Positions 33,643 through 40,958 of a DNA stretch of 64,000 nt are shown here, one piece after another. A model generated the notes under the pieces. That model ran no database searches. It was not told the origin of the DNA and worked only from the letters and a program-made list of their open reading frames with translations. Numbering within the stretch: the first letter of the stretch is position 1; each line of letters begins with the position of its first letter. The DNA is from Lachnospiraceae bacterium (GTDB lineage: Bacteria > Bacillota > Clostridia > Lachnospirales > Lachnospiraceae). The stretch spans positions 2,329,501 through 2,393,500 of the forward strand of contig CP107199.1 of the NCBI GenBank assembly GCA_025758065.1. The letters are read 5' to 3'. The translations under genes were made by a program, and so were the position numbers.

Positions 33643-35142
33643 TTACTGCTGTGCTGCAGTTGTTTCGTTAGCAGGTGTTTCATTCTGCGTCTGTCCGTAA
33701 TTCCAGGTGACCGGAGTAGGACGGGATGTGTCAAAGATCTGGGAAGAGTCAAATAAGTCACTTAAGCGCTTCTTTGCAGGATCTTCCTGGATCATATCTT
33801 CATACAGGCGGTATCCGTCTAAGTTTCTTCTTGCCATACGCAGGTAATCATGTCCCATCTGGATCCAGGCCGGCTTGCTGGCATCCACATTGCAGAAATA
33901 GCGGAAGCCCTTGGAAGCAAGGTACTGGTAACGGTAATTTTCCTCTGTATAAGGGTGCCAGTCTGCAATGTCGTTTCCATTTGGATAAATGTAAATATCT
34001 GTAGGTCCGATAAGGGATTTTACTTCATTTTCCCATTTATCGGTATCTGTATAGAAACGCTCATCGCTGATTTTGTAAGGCTTTTCAGGGTTTCCGGAAA
34101 CGCCCATCCATAAATGCCCCCAGCTATGGCTTGCCAGTTCCCAGCCGTCATCCCGCAGACACTGTGCTACTTTAGCAGCCTGTTCCCGTTCCCTTTCATA
34201 ATCCGGGCTTTCGCTGTAGGAAGAAGCAGTGCGGTAGCCAAAGATGCCCTCATAACCAGTAAGGGCGATAATAGCTTTGGCTCCTTTATAGGAGAAATCC
34301 GGATGTTCATCAATAAAGTCATTTAAAATCGGAACCAGATCATAAGAGCCGGCAGAAACTGTTCCGTCCTCCATTTTCATTTCACAGGAAGGCCGTCCGT
34401 CCTCACCAATGATGATCTTGCTTGCAAAGCCATCTCCGTCCATATATGGGTAGTAGCACACATCATCCTGGGACATGACAATAGGCTTCTTTCCTTCCGG
34501 AAGCATGATATTTCCCCAGGTGAATACAGGATTTCCATTTTCATCGCTGGTTTCATAGGCAATATCATGGATGCGCACCAGAACGTAGCCGTCATTGTAA
34601 AGGGCATCTAAGATCTTTAAAAATTCATCTTTTGTGGTCATAACGGAGTTATATCCCCCTGAACGGGAATCTCCATCAAAAGCTTTTGCTGTATCCATGA
34701 TCAGAGAGTGGAAAAATACATGGGTCACATTTTTTACATCAGCTGGAACCAGGGCATCCTTTTCAGACTGATAAGTGGAAACTGCTTCCTCTATACGGGA
34801 GTCAGCTGCAAGAGAAGCATCCTGCTGCAAAAGTTCCATGGCCTTGTCATAATCGTATCCTTTGGCCAGACGATCTGCCTGTGCGATCAATGTGTCAATG
34901 GGATCTGGTTCTTGTGCAGTGGAAGGCTTGTCCTTATCTGGTTTGCGGTTTGCCTCAGAGGCAGTGGCCGAAGCTGGCAATGATCCGGGCTTCTGTTTTA
35001 AAACAAAGTGCGAAAAGGCAAAAATACCGCCCCCAAGCAGAAGGGCGATGACTAAAAGTAATATAAAGGTAGGAAGGTGACGGGACAGGCGGAAGAAAAA
35101 TCCTCTGTGGTTGCGCTGCTTCCGGAAATTTAAATTGCTCAT
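33643..35142 (-). CDS. Membrane-anchored polysaccharide deacetylase-family protein (NodB fold)
   Basis: 499 residues. A basic N-terminus and one membrane helix (FILLLVIALLLGGGIFAFSHFVL) place the rest outside the cell. A helical low-complexity linker (residues about 55-130) leads to the deacetylase domain: KKPIVMSQDDVCYYPYMDGDGF carries the paired Asp, and WELASHSWGHLWMG carries the metal His pair (H-x3-H form). It probably acts on cell-wall or surface glycan. Part of the catalytic pattern differs from standard NodB (TFDDG), so activity is not certain. Confidence 0.82.
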   Translation of the reverse strand: MSNLNFRKQRNHRGFFFRLSRHLPTFILLLVIALLLGGGIFAFSHFVLKQKPGSLPASATASEANRKPDKDKPSTAQEPDPIDTLIAQADRLAKGYDYDKAMELLQQDASLAADSRIEEAVSTYQSEKDALVPADVKNVTHVFFHSLIMDTAKAFDGDSRSGGYNSVMTTKDEFLKILDALYNDGYVLVRIHDIAYETSDENGNPVFTWGNIMLPEGKKPIVMSQDDVCYYPYMDGDGFASKIIIGEDGRPSCEMKMEDGTVSAGSYDLVPILNDFIDEHPDFSYKGAKAIIALTGYEGIFGYRTASSYSESPDYEREREQAAKVAQCLRDDGWELASHSWGHLWMGVSGNPEKPYKISDERFYTDTDKWENEVKSLIGPTDIYIYPNGNDIADWHPYTEENYRYQYLASKGFRYFCNVDASKPAWIQMGHDYLRMARRNLDGYRLYEDMIQEDPAKKRLSDLFDSSQIFDTSRPTPVTWNYGQTQNETPANETTAAQQ

Positions 35143-35230
35143 AAAATACTCCTATGATGTTTGTTTATAAAGAGTATAACATAAAACAGACTATCTGAGT
35201 ATATCATAACCTGCTTTTTGTTGATTTTTT

Positions 35231-35247
35231 AATACCAGAGTGGTATT
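35231..35247. promoter_or_regulatory. Perfect palindrome in divergent intergenic region
   Basis: AATACCA-GAG-TGGTATT lies between the deacetylase gene (minus) and the HIT gene (plus). It is a candidate operator for one or both; it lacks a T tail and so is not a good terminator. Confidence 0.4.
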
Positions 35248-35289
35248 CTAAAAATGAATTAAATCTAACAGAATGTGAGGTTCTAAAAA

Positions 35290-35730
35290 ATGGGAGAAAT
35301 GGTTAAAGATCCAAATTGCGCATATTGTGTAGAGGGAGAACTGTTAGCTAAGTTTGGTTATCCATGCTGCGAGATGAAAACAGGCAAGCTGTATGTGTTC
35401 AAGGAGCAGAGCAAAAGAGGAAGAGTGATCTTAGCTCATAAAAAACATGTCAGCGAATTGATCGAACTGACTGATGAAGAGAGAAATGATTATTTTGCAG
35501 ATGTTGCAAAGGTTGCAAGAGCTATTCACAAAGTATTCAATCCGGATAAGGTAAACTATGGCGCATACGGTGATACCGGACATCATTTACATTTCCACAT
35601 CGTTCCTAAATACAAAGGCGGCGAAGAATGGGGCAGCACATTTGAGATGAACAGCGGTAGGACTATTCTTACAGATGCAGAGTATGAAGAGATGGCAGAG
35701 GCTATCCGCCAGGCATTAAAGGAAGTTTAA
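35290..35730 (+). CDS. HIT-family nucleotide-binding hydrolase/transferase
   Basis: 146 residues. The histidine triad is visible in TGHHLHFHIVPKY (H99, H101, H103). The N-terminal C-x2-C (NCAYC) with a further CC pair is common in bacterial HIT proteins that bind zinc. Members hydrolyse nucleotide phosphoramidates or dinucleoside polyphosphates. A terminator follows at 35780. Confidence 0.92.
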   Translation: MGEMVKDPNCAYCVEGELLAKFGYPCCEMKTGKLYVFKEQSKRGRVILAHKKHVSELIELTDEERNDYFADVAKVARAIHKVFNPDKVNYGAYGDTGHHLHFHIVPKYKGGEEWGSTFEMNSGRTILTDAEYEEMAEAIRQALKEV

Positions 35731-35779
35731 AAGATAGTTAGTAAGAAGTTTATAAAATTATAAAAAGTCAGAAATAAGG

Positions 35780-35816
35780 CTGTTTTCAGTGCGAAAATAC
35801 TGGAGACAGTTTTTTT
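35780..35816 (+). terminator. Terminator after the HIT gene
   Basis: CTGTTTTCAGT (35780-35790) pairs with ACTGGAGACAG (35799-35809), followed by seven T residues. It also shows that an apparent start at 35789 for the next gene is false. Confidence 0.8.
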
Positions 35817-35890
35817 ATTGCCATAAATCAGAGTTTTCTTCATATTTTATAAAGAAGAAAAGACGCGGCGCAGCTGTAAAAGAGGAATGT

Positions 35891-37144
35891 ATGGCAAAGA
35901 ATTGGAAAAAGAGAAAACTTTGCAGGTGGATGGGGCTATGCCTGACAGTATGTATTCTGGTAATAAGCAGCCTGTATACAGTCTGTGGTGCAGAACCTAT
36001 AATACCGGTATCAGTGCCTGTAAACACAAATATCCAGGCGGTTTGTGTTCATGCACCGTCCGCTATTTTAATGGAAGCATCTACAGGTAAGATATTATTT
36101 GAAAAAGAGGCAGATGAAAAACGCAGTCCGGCCAGTGTGACTAAGATAATGACCCTTCTTCTGATCTTTGATGCCCTAAAAGATGGAAAGATAAAAATGA
36201 CAGATCAGGTGACTACAAGTGCCTATGCAAAATCCATGGGCGGTTCCCAGGTGTTTTTGGAAGAAGGAGAAGTACAGACAGTAGAAACACTGATCAAATG
36301 TATTGTGATCGCCTCTGGAAATGATGCTTCGGTGGCTATGGCAGAGTATATTTCAGGGACAGAAGAGGCCTTTGTGGATGCTATGAATAAGAGGGCAGAA
36401 GGCCTGGGGATGATGAACACCCATTTTACAGACTGCTGCGGGCTGACAGAGGATCCGGATCATCTGACTACGGCAAGGGATATTGCCATTATGAGCCGGG
36501 AGCTGATCAACTGTTACCCGGAAATACATAATTATTCTACGATCTGGATGGAAAATATCACGCATGTGACCCGTCAGGGAACCAAGGAATTCGGTCTTGC
36601 AAATACCAATAAATTATTGAAAATGGCAGTAGATTTTCAGGTTACAGGCTTAAAAACCGGTTCTACTTCCAGGGCAAAATACTGTCTTTCTGCCACAGCG
36701 CAAAAAGACGGAGTCCGCCTTATCGCAGTGATCATGGCAGCACCGGACTACAAGGCACGTTTTTCTGACGCCAGAAATCTTTTAAGCTTCGGCTATGCCA
36801 CCTGCAGGCTCTATGAGGATAAAGAAAAACTGCCTCTTCCACAAATGTCTGTTGCAGGAGGAGTAAAGGATCTGGTGCCACTGCAGGCAGAAGGAACATT
36901 TTCCTGGCTTAGCACAGAAGGAGAAGACCTGGGAAAGATCGAAAAAAAGCTGGAGCTGGCAGAAAAGCTGGAAGCCCCGGTAGCACCGGGAACCCGCGCC
37001 GGTGTGATCGCCTATTATTTTAACGGGGAAAAGCTGGGAGAGCTTCCTGTTACGGCTGCAGAAGCAGTAGAACGGGCGGGATATAGGGATCATTTGCAGA
37101 AGGTTTTTAAAAGCTGGATCAGTATTCGCCGGACAGCTGCATAA
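35891..37144 (+). CDS. D-alanyl-D-alanine carboxypeptidase (PBP5/6, DacF type)
   Basis: 417 residues with a signal peptide (LCRWMGLCLTVCILVISSLYTVCGA). The serine-peptidase motifs are S82-x-x-K85 (SPASVTKIM), S142-G-N144 (IASGNDAS) and K255-T-G (LKTGSTS). It trims the terminal D-Ala of cell-wall stem peptides. The C-terminal 100 residues form the PBP5-type beta domain. The ATG at 35891 follows AGAGGAA. Confidence 0.92.
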   Translation: MAKNWKKRKLCRWMGLCLTVCILVISSLYTVCGAEPIIPVSVPVNTNIQAVCVHAPSAILMEASTGKILFEKEADEKRSPASVTKIMTLLLIFDALKDGKIKMTDQVTTSAYAKSMGGSQVFLEEGEVQTVETLIKCIVIASGNDASVAMAEYISGTEEAFVDAMNKRAEGLGMMNTHFTDCCGLTEDPDHLTTARDIAIMSRELINCYPEIHNYSTIWMENITHVTRQGTKEFGLANTNKLLKMAVDFQVTGLKTGSTSRAKYCLSATAQKDGVRLIAVIMAAPDYKARFSDARNLLSFGYATCRLYEDKEKLPLPQMSVAGGVKDLVPLQAEGTFSWLSTEGEDLGKIEKKLELAEKLEAPVAPGTRAGVIAYYFNGEKLGELPVTAAEAVERAGYRDHLQKVFKSWISIRRTAA

Positions 37145-37243
37145 AGATACTGTTAAAATGCAGAAAATACCAGGCAATTGATTTGACGGAATGTTTTCTT
37201 CACAGATATAATACCTTTCATAATGTATTAGTATTTCGAAAAT

Positions 37244-37259
37244 GATGTACTAGTACATC
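37244..37259. promoter_or_regulatory. Perfect 16-base palindrome before the antiporter gene
   Basis: GATGTACTAGTACATC ends 19 bases before the start codon. A related half-sequence TGTATTAGTA occurs at about 37224-37233, giving two copies of TGTAyTAGTA. This suggests an operator for a repressor of the antiporter. Confidence 0.45.
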
Positions 37260-37278
37260 CGGGAGAAAGGGGAAAGCT

Positions 37279-38868
37279 ATGAACCAGATTTTACTGCTTA
37301 CAGGAATTGTGATCGTGATCTGCATCCTGTCAGGCCGCCTGATCGACAAAATGGGAGTCCCATCCCTGCTTGCATTTATTCTTTTGGGAATGTGTTTTGG
37401 TGTAGATGGGATTTTTAAGATTTCTTTTGATGATTACCAGTTCAGCGAGCTGATCTGTTCTGTCAGCCTGATCTTTATTATGTTTTATGGTGGTTTTGGA
37501 ACTAATATCAAAGAGGCAAAGCCAGTTGTATCAAGAGCGGTACTGCTTTCCAGTGCAGGAGTTCTTCTAACAGCCGGGATCACGGGAATTTTTATCCATC
37601 TGGTGTTAAAACTTCCTCTGCTTGAAAGTTTTCTGGTGGCATCAGTGATCGGCTCTACAGATGCGGCATCTGTATTTAACATCCTTCGTTCCAAAAACCT
37701 GAACCTGAAGGAAAATACAGCCTCCTTGCTGGAAATGGAGTCTGGTTCCAATGACCCGGTCTCTTATATGCTGACAGTGATCCTCACAGCAGTTCTTACG
37801 GGACAGTCTGTAAATATAGGATCCATGCTGTTTTTTCAGGTGTTTTTCGGTATTGGCTGCGGTGTGCTGTTTGGAAAATCCACAGCAGTTGTTTTAAACC
37901 AGGTGGATTTTGACATTGCCCAGGGAAAGACCATACTGGTATTTGCAGCAGCCATACTGGCCTATACGGTGCCTTCCATGATCGGTGGCAACGGATATTT
38001 AAGTGTGTATCTGTGCGGTATTATCCTGGGAAATTCCTATCTCCCCCATAAACGGGATATGGTGCTGTTTTTTGATGTACTCACAGGTGTGGCCCAGATG
38101 ATGATCTTTTTCCTGCTGGGACTTCTGGTAACTCCCAGTGAGCTGCCTCAGGTGATACTTCCCTCTCTGGTGATCATGATCTTCCTTACTTTTGTAGGCC
38201 GTCCGGTGTCTGTGGCAGCGCTTTTAGCTGGTTTCAGATCCTCAAAAGGCCAGATTGGTCTGGTATCATGGGCCGGGCTGCGTGGCGTTGCCTCCATTGT
38301 ATTTGCTATCTATGTAGTCCTGCGCCAGGTCCATCTTGGATATAATCTTTTTAATCTGGTATTTTGTATTGTATTGTTGTCTATTTCCATTCAGGGAACG
38401 CTGCTTCCATGGATATCGGCAAAATTTCAGATGATTGATGAAAATGCAGATGTGCGTCGTACTTTTAATGATTATCAGGAGGAAGAAAGTATCAGCTTCG
38501 TAAAATTTCATCTCTATGGGCAGCATCCTTATGTGGGAAAATGTCTAAAGGAGATCACATTGCCCCCTAAGCTTCTGGTGGTACTGCTGATCCGTGGAAA
38601 AGAAGTGCTGGTTCCCAATGGGGATACCTGTCTGAAAGCCGGTGATCTGATGATCGCGGCAGCAGAGGAGTTTGAGGACCGGAAAAATATGACTCTCAGA
38701 GAGATCACTGTGGATAAAAATCATAAATGGAGCGGAAAAGCTTTAAGCCGTATTTCCATGCAGGCTGGAACGCTGATCGTTATGGTAAGGAGAGGAAAAG
38801 AAACGGTGATACCTACGGGAAATACTGTGGTATATGAAGGGGATGTGCTGGTACAGGCAAAATTTTGA
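37279..38868 (+). CDS. CPA1-family K+/H+ (Na+/H+) antiporter with C-terminal TrkA-C domains
   Basis: 529 residues. About twelve membrane segments include the family core GSTDAASVFNILRSKNLNLKENTASLLEMESGSNDPVSYMLT (ion-binding Asp pair) and SWAGLRGVASIVFAIYV. The cytosolic tail (from about 390) has two TrkA-C-like units (LPPKLLVVLLIRGKEVLVPNGDTCLKAGD and a second GTLIVMVRRGKETVIPTGNTVVYEGD). That plan is that of NhaP2/CvrA. It keeps K+ or Na+ and pH balanced. The start follows GGGAGAAAGGGG. Its terminator is split by the IS that follows. Confidence 0.9.
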   Translation: MNQILLLTGIVIVICILSGRLIDKMGVPSLLAFILLGMCFGVDGIFKISFDDYQFSELICSVSLIFIMFYGGFGTNIKEAKPVVSRAVLLSSAGVLLTAGITGIFIHLVLKLPLLESFLVASVIGSTDAASVFNILRSKNLNLKENTASLLEMESGSNDPVSYMLTVILTAVLTGQSVNIGSMLFFQVFFGIGCGVLFGKSTAVVLNQVDFDIAQGKTILVFAAAILAYTVPSMIGGNGYLSVYLCGIILGNSYLPHKRDMVLFFDVLTGVAQMMIFFLLGLLVTPSELPQVILPSLVIMIFLTFVGRPVSVAALLAGFRSSKGQIGLVSWAGLRGVASIVFAIYVVLRQVHLGYNLFNLVFCIVLLSISIQGTLLPWISAKFQMIDENADVRRTFNDYQEEESISFVKFHLYGQHPYVGKCLKEITLPPKLLVVLLIRGKEVLVPNGDTCLKAGDLMIAAAEEFEDRKNMTLREITVDKNHKWSGKALSRISMQAGTLIVMVRRGKETVIPTGNTVVYEGDVLVQAKF

Positions 38869-38917
38869 CAAAAGTTACAGTTCAACTGTAACTGAAAAAA
38901 AGAGCAGGCCGATTGAC

Positions 38918-40514
38918 CAATGTCATTAAGTTAATATGACAAATCAAGATCTCAGTATTAGAAAATAATACTGGGGTCTTTTTTTATCAAAAGCTTGACA
39001 GGAACACAAAAATGTGTGGCCGCTCTCGCTACTGATTATATTTAGAAGTTGCGAGAGCGGCCCTTGTAATTAAGTAAATCTTGATTACAAGGAGGTCACG
39101 TTTCAGATAGAGCAGATGAATTCTGTCTTAATCCTGGTAAGTGCTTCGTTAGAAAACGCAAACTATCATTTGAGACAGTTATACGAGGCATTATAGGGAT
39201 GGAAAGTAAAAGCTTAACAAATGAACTAATCGATATGTTTGATTCATCACCTGAAATGCCTTCAGCATCTGCCTTTGTACAGCAACGAAGTAAAATTAAA
39301 CCAGATGCATTTAAAACTATTTTTGAAAGTTTCACCTCAAAAATCACTACTAAAAAATCTGATACGCTTCGTATCCTTGCAGTTGATGGCTCAGATGTTC
39401 AAATAGCTACGAATCCTGGCGATTCCACTTCCTATCATCCAGGAAGTAATGGACAAAAACCGTATAATCTCTTACATTTAAATGCTTTGTATGATTTAGA
39501 ACATCATATTTATACAGATGCCGTTATTCAAGGTCGCTTGAATTGGAATGAACATTCCGCACTTCAGGAAATGGTTGATAGATCAGATATTTCAAAGGCA
39601 CTTGTTGTTGCTGATAGATGTTATGAGTCATATAACAACATGGCACATATCCAAGAAAAAGGATGGTATTTTTTAATACGAATCAAGGATGGAAAAAATG
39701 GAATAAAGCAAGGCTTGGACTTACCTGATAGTGATGAATTTGACGAAAAAATAAACTTGCAATTAACACGAAAACAGACAAAAGAAACGAAAGAATTATT
39801 CAAAAGAAAAAATTACTATAAATTCGTACCAAGTACTACTTCCTTTGAGTATCTTCCTCTGAAATCAAAGAAAAATGATCCAGCAGTTTTTTACGAACTT
39901 AATTTCAGAATTGTTCGCTTCAAGGTGACAGATGAACTCTATGAAACAGTACTTACAAATTTAGATAAGGATGTATACCCACCTGAAAAACTAAGAGAAT
40001 TGTATGCATCACGATGGGGGATTGAAACATCTTTTAGAGATTTAAAATATACTGTAGGAATGTTAGATTTTCATTCCAAAAAGGTGATGTGTATCCATCA
40101 AGAAATATACGCACATCTAATTATGTATAACTTTGCAGAAATGATTACCTCGCACATAGTCATTGAAAAGAAGCAAAGAAAATATACATATAAAGCCAAT
40201 TTTTCGATTGCAGCTCACATGTGCAGATTATTCTATAGAGGAAAAGCCACATCACCCAATTTAGAAACCATTATAGCAAGACATATCATTCCTGTAAGGA
40301 ATGATAGACATCGTAAAAGAAATCTTACGATCAAAGTCTTTCATGGTTTCCTATATAGAGTAGCATAAATTTACAAAAATGGAATCATTTTTTAGGCAGA
40401 TGCAAATCTGTCTAATTAGCATGCTTAAAAATGCAAAATGGCAGGAAAGTACAAAACTCTCCTACCATTTTATTTTTGAGTCAACTATTATACAATGTTA
40501 ACTTAATGACATTG
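38918..40514 (+). mobile_element. Complete IS4-family insertion sequence with 10-bp target duplication
   Basis: 1,597 bases with perfect 17-base ends CAATGTCATTAAGTTAA (38918-38934) and its complement at 40498-40514. GCCGATTGAC is duplicated at 38908-38917 and 40515-40524. A 12-base perfect stem GGCCGCTCTCGC/GCGAGAGCGGCC (39018-39029 and 39051-39062) lies near the left end and could block outside transcription into the transposase. Confidence 0.92.
39199..40368 (+). CDS. IS4-family DDE transposase, start codon unclear
   Basis: 389 residues from the ATG at 39199. The triad is Asp in RILAVDGSDVQIA, Asp in ALVVADRCYESYNN and Glu in YASRWGIETSFRDLKY. Coding sense continues upstream in the same frame to about 39100 (VSDRADEFCLNPGKCFVRKRKLSFETVIRGI, given here as a trend), and a perfect AAGGAGG sits at 39089-39095. 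No ATG, GTG, TTG or CTG lies in that stretch, so the original start may have been lost or is non-standard. From 39199 the product would lack about 33 N-terminal residues. Confidence 0.85.
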   Translation: MESKSLTNELIDMFDSSPEMPSASAFVQQRSKIKPDAFKTIFESFTSKITTKKSDTLRILAVDGSDVQIATNPGDSTSYHPGSNGQKPYNLLHLNALYDLEHHIYTDAVIQGRLNWNEHSALQEMVDRSDISKALVVADRCYESYNNMAHIQEKGWYFLIRIKDGKNGIKQGLDLPDSDEFDEKINLQLTRKQTKETKELFKRKNYYKFVPSTTSFEYLPLKSKKNDPAVFYELNFRIVRFKVTDELYETVLTNLDKDVYPPEKLRELYASRWGIETSFRDLKYTVGMLDFHSKKVMCIHQEIYAHLIMYNFAEMITSHIVIEKKQRKYTYKANFSIAAHMCRLFYRGKATSPNLETIIARHIIPVRNDRHRKRNLTIKVFHGFLYRVA

Positions 40515-40737
40515 GCCGATTGACTTGCTCTTTTTTTCATGTTATCCTATAAGAACCAGCAGAGAGGTCTCTCTGCTCTATCTGATTTTTTATTTCTATA
40601 TTTTATGAATGGCCAGTTCGGCCTTAGGTTTCACAAAATTATGTTTCAAAATGGAAAATGTAAAAGTGAGGTGATGTCACTGTCAGGCAACATGTCTGTT
40701 TTTAAAAGTGCAAGAGTGCAAAGTAAACATTATTAAA

Positions 40738-40769
40738 TGTATTTTCGGAGTCTTATTCCGGGAGAAAAT
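40738..40769 (+). repeat. Minimal remnant of the hairpin repeat
   Basis: TCGGAGTCTT (from the left end) is joined to ATTCCGGGAGA (from the right end) with the interior gone, directly before full copy B. The stretch 40525-40737 before it holds the split terminator arm, a 9-base-arm palindrome AGCAGAGAG/CTCTCTGCT (40558-40577) and no convincing gene. Confidence 0.4.
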
Positions 40770-40773
40770 CAAT

Positions 40774-40936
40774 ATGTCCTCTCGGAGTCTTTCCTGCACT
40801 TGTCTTTGCGGCCGATTTTCCGCCAGTTGCACCCGAATTTCAGAGGCGGACGCAACGCCAACGCCTCAGAAATTTGGGCACAATTGACAAAAAATCTTCT
40901 TGCAAAATCAAGTACAAAAAGATTCCGAGAGTACAT
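40774..40936 (+). repeat. Long-hairpin intergenic repeat, copy B
   Basis: 163 bases from ATGTCCTCTCGGAGTC to GATTCCGAGAGTACAT. The whole element is an imperfect inverted repeat with arms of about 75 bases (inner pairing CCCGAATTTCAGAGGCG with CGCCTCAGAAATTTGGG) and a loop GACGCAACGCCAA. It ends six bases before the ribosome site of the giant adhesin gene. It differs from the inner copy at 51963-52125 by only a handful of bases. Confidence 0.9.
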
Positions 40937-40958
40937 AATCTAAAAAGGGGGAAAACAA

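Larger units (their letters stand above)
38892..40537 (+). terminator. Rho-independent terminator of the antiporter gene, split by an IS in its loop
   Basis: Left arm AAAAAAAGAGCA ends at 38906 and right arm TTGCTCTTTTTTT begins at 40525. Removing the IS and one target copy restores AAAGAGCA-loop-TTGCTCTTT with a T tail. The loop sequence GCCGATTGAC is the duplicated target. Confidence 0.75.

Noticed and set aside
38873..38891. GTTACAGTT/AACTGTAAC hairpin as the antiporter terminator
   Set aside because: No T tail follows. The split GAGCA/TGCTC hairpin just downstream is the better candidate.
40882..40915. TTGACA inside hairpin repeat copy B as a promoter for the adhesin gene
   Set aside because: TTGACA is part of the repeat core, and no acceptable -10 lies 16-18 bases downstream.
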